Translations under genes and position numbers: made by a program | Part shown: positions 54,693 through 61,985 of the stretch, in pieces | Layout of the letters: each line of letters begins with the position of its first letter | How positions within the stretch are numbered: position 1 is the first letter of the stretch | The notes under the pieces: generated by a model | Databases searched by the model: none | The model's input: the letters and a program-made list of their open reading frames with translations, nothing else | Told to the model about the DNA's origin: nothing | NCBI RefSeq assembly: GCF_017814435.1 | Contig: NZ_JAGJCB010000015.1 | Span: forward strand, 1-64,000 | Length of the DNA: 64,000 nucleotides | Direction of reading: 5' to 3' | Origin: Mariniflexile gromovii | GTDB lineage: Bacteria > Bacteroidota > Bacteroidia > Flavobacteriales > Flavobacteriaceae

Positions 54693-55700
54693 ATGACATC
54701 AAAAAAGTATTTAATTATATGCGTATTTTGGTTGATTACATTTTACGCAGGGGCACAAAATAGACTACCAATCATTGATATGCATCTGCATGCCTTTTCG
54801 ATGGACGAAATACCATCAGGTACTCCTGCATGTCCAGGCGACCAAAATATACTGGTTCCAACCTTTGATCCGGGCGAGGAGCTGGATTTCTCCAAATCTT
54901 TTAATTGTAGTAATCCTATTTTTGCAGCCAAAGATGATTTAGATTTACGTAACAAAACATTATCGGCGCTTAAAAAACACAATATACGTCGAGCAATGAC
55001 CGAAGGTCCTGTAGAAATAGTTACTGATTGGTCCAAGGCTGAAGGTGGCGAGGTTATTCTGCCAGGAGTCGCTTTTGGTAAGAGACAGGAAAAGTCTATT
55101 GAAGAACTAAAACGATTACACGCTAACGGGCAACTTGCTGTACTTGGGGAGGTCTACATTCAATATCGTGGTCATCGTCCTGACAATCCTCGTTACGAAC
55201 CGTATTTTGCACTGGCAGAAGAACTTGATATCCCTGTAGGAATCCACCTTGGCGAAGGACCTCCAGCAGCCGCCCGTTTCCCAGGTTACGAAGAATACCG
55301 TGCCAGTATGGGATCCCCTTTTTTGCTTGAAGATGTTTTGCGTAAGCATACAAAGCTTCGTATTTACGTTATGCACTACGGCTCACCATTAGTAGACGAA
55401 ATGATATCTATGATGTTTACGCATCCTAACCTTTATGTTGACATATCCTGCAACAACTGGAGCTTTCCTCGAGCGCAATTCTATGATGCGCTCAAGCAAA
55501 TGATTGATGCAGGTTTCGAAAAGCGCATTATGTTTGGTTCAGACCAAATGTATTGGCCAGACGCCATTGGCGAAGCAATAAAATCAATTGATGAGGCACC
55601 ATTTCTAAACGATGAGCAAAAACGAGATATCTTCTACAATAATGCTGCTCGGTTTCTACGCTTAAGTGAGGAGGAGATTGCAAAAGATCACGGGCATTAG
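54693..55700 (+). CDS. Secreted amidohydrolase (amidohydrolase_2 type)
   Basis: The protein is 335 aa with a signal peptide ending in YAGAQ (~22). A TIM-barrel metal hydrolase: DMHLHAF (HxH ~30), GEVYIQYRGH (~150), GIHLGEGPPAA (His ~185), YVMHYGSPLVDEM (His ~228) and FGSDQMYWP (Asp ~290), ending NNAARFLRLSEEE. The residues expected for a mono- or binuclear zinc centre are all there. The related family includes decarboxylases and lactonases. The substrate is unknown. It has a slightly higher GC content than the neighbouring cassettes, consistent with separate origins. Confidence 0.85.
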   Translation: MTSKKYLIICVFWLITFYAGAQNRLPIIDMHLHAFSMDEIPSGTPACPGDQNILVPTFDPGEELDFSKSFNCSNPIFAAKDDLDLRNKTLSALKKHNIRRAMTEGPVEIVTDWSKAEGGEVILPGVAFGKRQEKSIEELKRLHANGQLAVLGEVYIQYRGHRPDNPRYEPYFALAEELDIPVGIHLGEGPPAAARFPGYEEYRASMGSPFLLEDVLRKHTKLRIYVMHYGSPLVDEMISMMFTHPNLYVDISCNNWSFPRAQFYDALKQMIDAGFEKRIMFGSDQMYWPDAIGEAIKSIDEAPFLNDEQKRDIFYNNAARFLRLSEEEIAKDHGH

Positions 55701-55708
55701 GAAGGAAA

Positions 55709-55861
55709 ATGATGAACAAACTACTTGAAGTTGGAAATGAAAAAGAATTATCGGGAATTCTTCTTTTCACCGAGGACCATCGATCACCTGCCATTAACCT
55801 TTATTCTGACTTGGGATTCAAAGTTAAAGAAAGTAGGATTTACACAAGGAAAACCAAATAA
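55709..55861 (+). pseudogene. C-terminal piece of a GNAT acetyltransferase
   Basis: 50 codons (MMNKLLEVGNEKELSG..), with GGAAGG just before the ATG. The end, HRSPAINLYSDLGFKVKESRIYTRK, is the last helix and strand of GNAT enzymes (the ..PAINLYxxLGF motif). The acetyl-CoA-binding part is missing, so it cannot be an active enzyme alone. It lies 8 bp after the amidohydrolase stop, inside the same cassette-like unit. Confidence 0.6.
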
Positions 55862-55866
55862 AAAAC

Positions 55867-56000
55867 TACACACAACAATGCCTGTAAGTAATTGCTTGTT
55901 CTCACCCACTTTGGAAATTCCGCAAGAATTTCCAAAGTGGTGTGTGCGTGCTAAGTTAACTGCTACCCCACACAACTACTCATGGCCAAGACCGTTGTAA
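55867..56000 (+). repeat. attC-like palindromic site, type B (2)
   Basis: It starts ACACACAACAATG and ends ACCGTTGTAA. The inner hairpin TTTGGAAATTC-CGCAA-GAATTTCCAAA is perfect in its arms, and flanks CACCCAC and GTGGTGTGTG extend it. The next gene begins 13 bp after the GTT. Confidence 0.65.
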
Positions 56001-56006
56001 AAGATT

Positions 56007-56366
56007 ATGATTAAACCGATAAGAATTGTTGATGAGAATAGAGAATTAGAACTTTACACTGGAATTTTTAGTGTTTACGTTCTTGGAGGTTGGGATGTTG
56101 TTGTGGAAAATTTTACTTTCACTCTTACAAATAAAAAAACGGGAAAAGTAATTAATCCAAAAGTAACCCAAATGCGAATACAGTCTTATGAGTTTGGTGA
56201 AAAAGCAAAAAAGATAATGACTCTTGACATACCGGAACGTGGGATTTATTTAATTGAGTTCAAAAACCAAAACAGCTTGAAAGTTTGGAAAGCAAGTTTA
56301 CCTTTTATAAACAGACTGTTTGAGCAACCGATTGAAAAACAATGGATTCAAATTTGTATTAAATAA
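56007..56366 (+). CDS. Hypothetical protein
   Basis: The protein is 119 aa with no signal peptide or membrane segment. I do not recognise a family. It looks mostly beta: IRIVDENRELELYTGIFSVYVLG, ENFTFTLTNKKTGKVINPK, KKIMTLDIPERGIYLIEFKN. These alternate as strands of a small sandwich or barrel, a pattern like a ligand-binding or immunity-type domain. It is alone in its cassette, between a type B and a type A palindromic site. Confidence 0.7.
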   Translation: MIKPIRIVDENRELELYTGIFSVYVLGGWDVVVENFTFTLTNKKTGKVINPKVTQMRIQSYEFGEKAKKIMTLDIPERGIYLIEFKNQNSLKVWKASLPFINRLFEQPIEKQWIQICIK

Positions 56367-56374
56367 AAAAAATT

Positions 56375-56508
56375 CTACAACACCGTGTGAAAAAAATTGC
56401 TAGTTTTATCAAAAAGTTAGTTGCTTTGTTTGCTAGCATCTGATTTTCCTTCGGAAAGCCCTCGCACACAAACACGCAACTATTCAAAAAAAAAACTGTG
56501 TTAAAAAC
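56375..56508 (+). repeat. attC-like palindromic site, type A (2)
   Basis: It starts CTACAACACCGTG and ends ACTGTGTTAAAAAC, the outer arms being near-complementary (AACACCGT with ACTGTGTT). The central GTTGCTTTGTTTGC... and ...ACAAACACGCAAC pair around CCTTCGG. Confidence 0.65.
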
Positions 56509-56516
56509 CAATAAAT

Positions 56517-57122
56517 ATGACAGAATTTTGGGAAACAGCATTTAATGACAAACAAGAAATGTGGGGAATGAACCCTGCAAAATCTGCTGAATTAACAACA
56601 AATTTCTTCCTGGAAAAATCAATAAAAAATATTCTCATTCCAGGAATTGGATATGGACGAAATGCCCAACCCTTCATTTCAAACGGAATAAAGGTAACGG
56701 GCATTGAAATTTCAAAAACCGCTATTGAACTCGCAAAAAAACATTACGGAAATGAAATGACTATTTTTCATGGTTCTGTAACTGAAATGCCTTTTGGAGA
56801 TAAAAAATATGAGGGCATTTTTTGCTATGCTCTTATCCATTTATTGGACAGCATAGAAAGAAAAAAGCTAATCCAAGATTGCTACAACCAACTTACCGAA
56901 AACGGATTTATGGTTTTTACTGCCATAACCAAAGAAGCACCTAATTTTGGAAAGGGAAAACTAATTGAAAAAGACCGTTACGAATTATACGAAGGTGCCA
57001 AAGTATTTTATTACGACCAAGAAGCTGTGAAAGCAGAATTTAATGACTTCGGACTTTTTGAAATCAGCAAAGTGAATGAACATCAACCAATGTATCTTAT
57101 AAAATGTAAAATGAATGTATAA
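56517..57122 (+). CDS. SAM-dependent methyltransferase (thiopurine-methyltransferase-like)
   Basis: The protein is 201 aa. Class I fold: ILIPGIGYGRNAQPFISNGIKVTGIEIS (SAM loop and acidic end ~38-66), MTIFHGSVTEMPFGDKKYEGIFCYALIHLLDS (~80-110) and ENGFMVFTAITKEAPNFGKG (~128-147). The N-terminal FWETAFNDKQEMWGMNPA resembles the TehB/thiopurine S-methyltransferase subgroup, which methylates small toxic molecules such as thiols, tellurite or selenium compounds. It begins 17 bp after a GTT motif. Such enzymes are common passengers of gene-cassette arrays. Confidence 0.88.
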   Translation: MTEFWETAFNDKQEMWGMNPAKSAELTTNFFLEKSIKNILIPGIGYGRNAQPFISNGIKVTGIEISKTAIELAKKHYGNEMTIFHGSVTEMPFGDKKYEGIFCYALIHLLDSIERKKLIQDCYNQLTENGFMVFTAITKEAPNFGKGKLIEKDRYELYEGAKVFYYDQEAVKAEFNDFGLFEISKVNEHQPMYLIKCKMNV

Positions 57123-57196
57123 AAACACGTTGGATGTACCAAAGTTAGATGTTCACTCACTAGCTTCTAACAAATAACTGTTCCTAAATATAAAAA

Positions 57197-57817
57197 ATGA
57201 TCAAAAAAATAGAAACTATTGGACTGGCTATGGGTTGGTTTGCCATTATAACCCAGTTTTTCTTGATGCTTCAAAACAGACAAACAGGCCTATTTGAAAT
57301 GACTATTCGTTTTTTTAGTTTTTTTACCATATTAACCAATATTTTAGTCGCACTATATTTCACGGTGGCTGTATTCAAACTAAAAATAATTCCGTTAAAA
57401 TGGCTAGCATCCAAAGGGACATTAACAGCAATTACTGCATTTATACTTATAGTGGGCCTGGTTTATCAAATAGCTTTAAGGGCTATATGGAACCCTACGG
57501 GACTTCAATATATTGTTGACGAGTTATTACATACCATCATCCCTTTGTTTATGCTTGGATATTGGGCTTTTATGATTAAAAAAGAGGATTTACGTGTAAA
57601 ACCAGTTGTTAATTGGCTGCTTTATCCGTTATTCTATATGGCATTTATTATGGTTAGAGGTTATTTATCTGGATATTACCCATATCCCTTTTTAAACGTG
57701 AATGAGATAGGATATGAAAAGGCTTTTATAAATATTTCAATTATTTTTGGAACTGTTTTAGGTATTTTAATAAGCCTATTGTTAATTGGGAAAGCCATTG
57801 TAAAAAAAAAAAATTAA
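57197..57817 (+). CDS. Pr6Pr family membrane protein
   Basis: The protein is 206 aa with six predicted membrane helices (~8-25, 38-62, 74-95, 108-128, 138-156, 176-200). Signature pieces are RFFSFFTILTNILVALYF (~40) and YPLFYMAFIMVRGYLSGYYPYPFLNV (~148-173), typical of Pr6Pr proteins of unknown role in the inner membrane. It lies 5 bp before the META-domain gene, forming a three-gene unit with it and the methionine aminopeptidase. Confidence 0.85.
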   Translation: MIKKIETIGLAMGWFAIITQFFLMLQNRQTGLFEMTIRFFSFFTILTNILVALYFTVAVFKLKIIPLKWLASKGTLTAITAFILIVGLVYQIALRAIWNPTGLQYIVDELLHTIIPLFMLGYWAFMIKKEDLRVKPVVNWLLYPLFYMAFIMVRGYLSGYYPYPFLNVNEIGYEKAFINISIIFGTVLGILISLLLIGKAIVKKKN

Positions 57818-57822
57818 GGATC

Positions 57823-58251
57823 ATGAAAATTAAGAGACCATTTCTTATTGCCATTTTAGCCGTTATTATTACCGCTTGTGGTGCAAAAAAAAATGTTGAC
57901 AGTAACAAACTCTACAACACAACCTGGGAACTAGAATATATTTCTGGACCTCGTATTGCTTTTAATGGTTTGTATCCCGACAAAAAACCTAAAATTACTT
58001 TCGACAAAATTACAGAACAAGTTACTGGAAATAATAGCTGTAATGGCTATTCTGCCAATTACAAATTAAATAATGATTCTATTAAAATTGGAGAACCCGG
58101 ACCAACCACGATGATGTTTTGTGGTGAAGGAGAAAAAGTATTCTTAAATATGATGACAAAAATAAACACATACAGCTTGGATGCGGATGGTAAATTAAAC
58201 CTTATGATAGATGAAGTGCCCATGATGCGGTTTAAAAAAGCTGAAAACTAA
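57823..58251 (+). CDS. META-domain lipoprotein
   Basis: The protein is 142 aa. The lipoprotein signal ends in IITACG (Cys ~19). META domain (~30-140): NTTWELEYISGPRI, FDKITEQVTGNNSCNGYSANYKLN, TMMFCGEGEKVFLNMMTKINTYSL and LNLMIDEVPMMRFKKA, with the usual two cysteines. HslJ-like proteins of this group are linked to stress and antibiotic tolerance. It is tightly placed between the Pr6Pr and methionine aminopeptidase genes. Confidence 0.9.
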   Translation: MKIKRPFLIAILAVIITACGAKKNVDSNKLYNTTWELEYISGPRIAFNGLYPDKKPKITFDKITEQVTGNNSCNGYSANYKLNNDSIKIGEPGPTTMMFCGEGEKVFLNMMTKINTYSLDADGKLNLMIDEVPMMRFKKAEN

Positions 58252-58266
58252 TGAAAATGAAATGAA

Positions 58267-59031
58267 ATGTCGATAACAAAAGAATCTGAATTAATAGGGA
58301 TGAAAAAAATTAGTGAAGTTGTTGGAACTACACTAAAATTAATGAGAGCATACGCAAAAGTTGGTATGTCAACCAAAGAACTTGATGAATATGGCGGCGA
58401 AATTTTAAAGCGTTATGGCGCTAAATCTGCACCATACGAAACTTATGGATTTCCTGGCTATACTTGTATAAGTATAAATAAAGAAGCGGCACACGGCATA
58501 CCATCAAAGAATAAAATATTGAAAGAAGGAGATTTAATTAATATTGATGTGTCTGCGGAACTAAACGGGTTTTGGTCTGATAATGGAGGTTCTTTTGTAC
58601 TTGGAAAAGACATTCATAACCACCAACCTCTTGTAGATGCTTCTAAAAATATTTTACGGAAAGCAATTAACCATATCAAAGGCGGCGTGAAAATTTCCGA
58701 AATTGGATATCTAATAGAAACTGAAGCAAAAAAGTCAGGATTTAAAGTGATTAAAAACTTGGCTGGTCACGGCGTTGGTAGAAGTTTACACGAAGCACCT
58801 GAGAATATTTTAAATTACAGAGTTAAAAGCAACAGAGAACGATTTAAGAAAAATACAACGGTAGCCATAGAAACCTTTATATCAACAATTTCAACGGTGG
58901 CTGTTGAACTGAATGATGGGTGGACATTAGTTGGAAACAAAGGTGGGTATGTAACCCAACACGAACAAACCATACTTGTTACTGATACCTATCCAGTTAT
59001 TTTAACAGAAGCTAATGACATTTGGAATTAA
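58267..59031 (+). CDS. map: Type I methionine aminopeptidase
   Basis: The protein is 254 aa, normal for the bacterial enzyme. Metal ligands in order: Asp and Asp in NIDVSAELNGFWSDNGGSF (~97, 108), His in GHGVGRSLHEAP (~172), Glu in VAIETFIST (~205) and Glu in TQHEQTILVT (~238); His79 equivalent lies in EAAHGIPS. It removes the initiator Met. The usual gene for this is in a ribosomal-protein operon, so this is probably a second, accessory copy; an extra map gives tolerance to inhibitors in some bacteria (inference). IETF replaces the common IEPM at the fourth ligand. Confidence 0.92.
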   Translation: MSITKESELIGMKKISEVVGTTLKLMRAYAKVGMSTKELDEYGGEILKRYGAKSAPYETYGFPGYTCISINKEAAHGIPSKNKILKEGDLINIDVSAELNGFWSDNGGSFVLGKDIHNHQPLVDASKNILRKAINHIKGGVKISEIGYLIETEAKKSGFKVIKNLAGHGVGRSLHEAPENILNYRVKSNRERFKKNTTVAIETFISTISTVAVELNDGWTLVGNKGGYVTQHEQTILVTDTYPVILTEANDIWN

Positions 59032-59184
59032 ATAACTGGCTATAAGTAATTGCTTGTTCTCACCTACTTCTAAAAATCCTCGCGGATTTTGCTTGTGCCA
59101 ATTCGCTTCGCTCATGCCAGTTTGGGGTGTACTTGCTAAGTTAAGTGCTAACCCAAGAGACTACCACAGTCGAAGCGTTCCCCC
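59032..59184 (+). repeat. attC-like palindromic site, type B (3)
   Basis: It begins at the map stop (ATAACTGGCTATAAG) and ends AAGCGTTCCCC. It shares TAATTGCTTGTTCTCACCTACTTCT and the AAATCC-TCGC-GGATTT hairpin with the other type B copies. It has an extra 35-bp hairpin insertion (GCTTGTGCCAATTCGCTTCGCTCATGCC region) before the conserved right arm GTACTTGCTAAGTTAAGTGC. Confidence 0.6.
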
Positions 59185-59250
59185 AATTTTGACTCCAACT
59201 TTTTACCAAATGATAAATTAAGAAAACCAAAATTTTGCCAATTTGCAATA

Positions 59251-59817
59251 ATGAAAGAATTAACAGAATATATTTTACAGTTTGGAAATTTAAATTCGCA
59301 CCAAATTAATTTAATTAAAGAAAAGATAATTGAATTAGAGCTCAAGAAAGATGCATATTTTTCAGAAGCAGGAAAAATACCAAAACAAGTTGCATTCGTG
59401 CTAGAAGGTGTTTTAAGAGGTTGTTATTATAACAACAAAGGAGAAGAAATAACACGCTGTTTTATTCAGGAAAACAATTTAATGTGTGATTATGTGAATT
59501 TTGAAGCCAACGCTGTTTCATCAGATTACCTACAGGCTTGCACTGATTGTAAACTTCTTGTTTTTTCAAGGGAAACTTGGGAAGAACTTTCGCAAATTAT
59601 AGTAGGATGGGATGTTATCAAAAATAAGATGGTTCAAATTTGTATGTATCAAAAATCTAGAAAAAATCCGGTAATTTCTCAAGATGCCACGACCCGATAT
59701 TTGGAGTTTATAGAAAACTATCCTTCATTAATCAATCGCATACCTTTGATATATATAGCATCTTACTTAGGTGTAACACAACAATCGTTAAGCAGAATTC
59801 GGAAAAATATAAGCTAA
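59251..59817 (+). CDS. Crp/Fnr-family regulator 2
   Basis: The protein is 188 aa. Beta-roll sensor (~20-120: LKKDAYFSEAGKIPKQVAFVLEGVLRGCYYNNKGEEITRCFIQEN) and C-terminal helix-turn-helix IASYLGVTQQSLSRIRKN. It has a pair of cysteines (LQACTDCK) that could respond to oxidation, though this is inference. It lies 78 bp before an SDR gene on the same strand, with the palindrome TTGTTAAAACAA between. It probably controls that gene. Confidence 0.85.
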   Translation: MKELTEYILQFGNLNSHQINLIKEKIIELELKKDAYFSEAGKIPKQVAFVLEGVLRGCYYNNKGEEITRCFIQENNLMCDYVNFEANAVSSDYLQACTDCKLLVFSRETWEELSQIIVGWDVIKNKMVQICMYQKSRKNPVISQDATTRYLEFIENYPSLINRIPLIYIASYLGVTQQSLSRIRKNIS

Positions 59818-59835
59818 AAATGCTTTTTTTACCAT

Positions 59836-59847
59836 TTGTTAAAACAA
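59836..59847. promoter_or_regulatory. Palindrome between Crp-like gene 2 and the SDR gene
   Basis: TTGTT-AA-AACAA, a perfect 12-bp palindrome, 19 bp after the regulator stop and 48 bp before the SDR start. Possible operator. Confidence 0.4.
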
Positions 59848-59895
59848 CTCTCTTTTTATTGATAGAACTTTACTTCATCATTAAAAAAAAATAAA

Positions 59896-60636
59896 ATGAA
59901 GAGAGCTTTAATTACAGGAGCCAACAAAGGTATCGGCTTTGCCACAGCTAAATTATTATTGCAAAAAGGATATTACGTATACTTGGGTAGTAGAAATTCC
60001 CAAAATGGTGCTGAAGCTATTGAAAAACTGAAAGCAGAAGGATTGATGCATGTTGAGTGTGTTCAAATAGATGTAACAGATAATTCTTCTGTTAAAACAG
60101 CACGCAAAGAAATCGGTAAAAAGACTGATCTATTAGATGTTTTGATAAACAATGCCGGTATAAATGGGGGAAGCGACCCTTACACTGCCTTGGAATCCAA
60201 ACAAGAAGAATTTCGTGCTGCTTTTGATGTTAATGTAATTGGAACATCAAGAGTTATCCAAGTATTTATGGACTTGCTCAGAAAATCCACACAACCCCGA
60301 ATAGTGAATTTAAGCACAAGTGTTGGCTCACTTACTTTGCAAAGCGATCCGAATTGGCCAGCTTATAATTTTGCAAAATATGCTGTTTATGCAGCATCGA
60401 AAGCAGCCTTAAACATGTACACTATCCACTTAGCATATGAACTTCGTAACACTAATTTCAAGGTTAATGTGGTTTGTCCAGGATTAACAGCTACCGACTT
60501 CACATTTGGAAATGGAGGCAATGCAGAAACTGCAGCAAAAAGAGTTGCTAAATATGTAACAATTGGTAAAGACGGACCAACAGGAAAATTCTTTAGTGAA
60601 GAAACAAATCCTGAAAGGGCCGAAATCCCTTGGTAA
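59896..60636 (+). CDS. Short-chain dehydrogenase/reductase
   Basis: The protein is 246 aa. Classical SDR: TGANKGIGFATA (cofactor loop ~7-18), GSRNSQNG (NADPH preference from the Arg), NNAGING (~85), IVNLSTSVGSL (catalytic Ser ~137) and YAVYAASKAAL (catalytic Tyr-x-x-x-Lys ~163-167). The sequence resembles plant-type carbonyl reductases. It reduces carbonyl compounds with NADPH. It is paired with Crp-like gene 2 in one cassette-like unit. Confidence 0.93.
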   Translation: MKRALITGANKGIGFATAKLLLQKGYYVYLGSRNSQNGAEAIEKLKAEGLMHVECVQIDVTDNSSVKTARKEIGKKTDLLDVLINNAGINGGSDPYTALESKQEEFRAAFDVNVIGTSRVIQVFMDLLRKSTQPRIVNLSTSVGSLTLQSDPNWPAYNFAKYAVYAASKAALNMYTIHLAYELRNTNFKVNVVCPGLTATDFTFGNGGNAETAAKRVAKYVTIGKDGPTGKFFSEETNPERAEIPW

Positions 60637-60658
60637 TGTAAATTAAAAAAACAATGAA

Positions 60659-60795
60659 CCGCTGACAAGGCCATATATAAAAAATTGCTGGTTTCAGCTA
60701 AACCAATGTTAGTTGCTATTTTGCTAACATCTGATTTTGCTTCGGAAAATCCTCGCATACAAACACGCAACTATTCAAAAAACTGTGTTGAAAAC
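60659..60795 (+). repeat. attC-like palindromic site, type A (3)
   Basis: It starts CCGCTGACAAGG and ends CTGTGTTGAAAAC. The core GTTGCTATTTTGCTAACATC pairs with GCATACAAACACGCAAC around TTTTGCTTCGGAAAA; most bases are shared with the other type A copies. Confidence 0.65.
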
Positions 60796-60906
60796 CAATA
60801 AAAATACGGTATACTTTTTAACCATATTCTTCTTAAATTTAAAAATTAATAACTGCTACGTTAAGACACACAAACACTTTAAAAACCACAGCTAAAAACA
60901 TTCTGG

Positions 60907-61416
60907 ATGTATAAAACCATAGAAACTGAAAGGCTTATAATCCGTCCGCTAAACTTAACAGATTCAAAATTTATTATTGAATTGGTAAACTCGGAAGGAT
61001 GGTTGAAATTTATTGGAAACAGGAACATTTCCAATAAGGAGGATGCTGAAAAGTATATTCAAAAAATACTTGATAGCCCGAACTTTTATTACAGTGTTTT
61101 TCAATTAAAAACTACAAAAAAACCTATTGGTATCGTCACGTTTTTACATCGTGAAGAACAAAAATATCCAGACATTGGGTTTGCAATGTTGCCAAACTAT
61201 GAAAAAAATGGATACACTTTAGAAGCAAGCAAAAAGTATTTAGATGAAATACTTAAATCTAATACGTACGAAAATATAATAGCAATCACTATTCCAGAGA
61301 ATCAAAAATCCATTAAATTATTGAAGAAACTTGGCCTTGCATATGAATCTGATTATGTTGGAGAGCATGGTACCTTATCAGTATTTGGTTTGAATGCCAA
61401 AAAAGCCAGCAAATAA
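60907..61416 (+). CDS. GNAT acetyltransferase (RimJ/RimL type)
   Basis: The protein is 169 aa. Acetyltransf_3 pattern: TERLIIRPLNLTDSKFIIELVNS (~5-27), WLKFIGNRNISNKEDAEKYI (~32), KKPIGIVTFLHREEQKYPDIGFAMLP (~75-100), then the acetyl-CoA site NYEKNGYTLEASKKYLDE (here Q/RxxG is replaced by YEKNG) and PENQKSIKLLKKLGLAYES (~135). It acetylates an amino group of a protein N-terminus or small molecule. GNATs are the most common passengers in gene-cassette arrays; this is the last unit of the array. Confidence 0.9.
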   Translation: MYKTIETERLIIRPLNLTDSKFIIELVNSEGWLKFIGNRNISNKEDAEKYIQKILDSPNFYYSVFQLKTTKKPIGIVTFLHREEQKYPDIGFAMLPNYEKNGYTLEASKKYLDEILKSNTYENIIAITIPENQKSIKLLKKLGLAYESDYVGEHGTLSVFGLNAKKASK

Positions 61417-61450
61417 CGGATCCGTCTTAAAACAGGGCTACAAGTTTAAA

Positions 61451-61555
61451 CTAATATTGTTGTATGATTTGTTTTGCCGTTAGGTTTAGTTTTTCTTTTA
61501 GAATTTGATTTAATCGCTTCATACTAACCCCTATTTCATCAGCATAAAAATCCCA
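61451..61555 (-). pseudogene. AraC-type regulator fragment
   Basis: The frame WDFYADEIGVSMKRLNQILKEKLNLTAKQIIQQY and stop is the first helix-turn-helix of an AraC domain (compare yAdkLnvspkyLsrlvKe.). Everything before and after is missing. It abuts the transporter fragment on the same strand at ~61550, so the two were joined by a deletion. Confidence 0.65.
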
Positions 61556-61919
61556 AAGCAACGACCTTGCTATCACCAAATACTTTTACCATTTTTGGCA
61601 TTTGACTAGCTGTAATAATGGCTATAAGAGAAATGAAAGCCATTAAATACCCTATTTCAGATTCGGTAAAACCAAAAACTTCTGGTAAGTATAGAGGCAG
61701 CGTAACAAAACCAACAAAAAACAACATCATTGCTAAAAGTGACGCTATAAAAATGATTCTTACTTTTGAACCATTGTTAGTATCTATTTCTTGAGTAAGG
61801 TTTTCACCTATCAATTTATTTTCAGGTTTTGGTAACACCACTACAACCAAAAGTAAACATAGTAAGCCTGTAAGGTAGATGTAAAAGGAAGCTGCCATAC
61901 ATTTGAAAACAAATAACAC
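61539..61919 (-). pseudogene. Major-facilitator transporter fragment
   Basis: 126 codons covering only about three to four membrane helices (YIYLTGLLCLLLVVVVLP, VRIIFIASLLAMMLFFVGFVTLPLYLPEVFG, IGYLMAFISLIAIITAS) plus the inter-domain loop. A full transporter needs ~400 residues. Similarity to the middle of drug-efflux MFS proteins is clear from the loop KPENKLIGE and the FGFTESEIG turn. It ends out of frame against an AraC fragment. It is not functional. Confidence 0.72.
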
Positions 61920-61985
61920 TAATCTATAGATTTATTAAACACTAGTAAACTTTCCAGAATCAGAAATAAAAAATAAATTTGCGAT

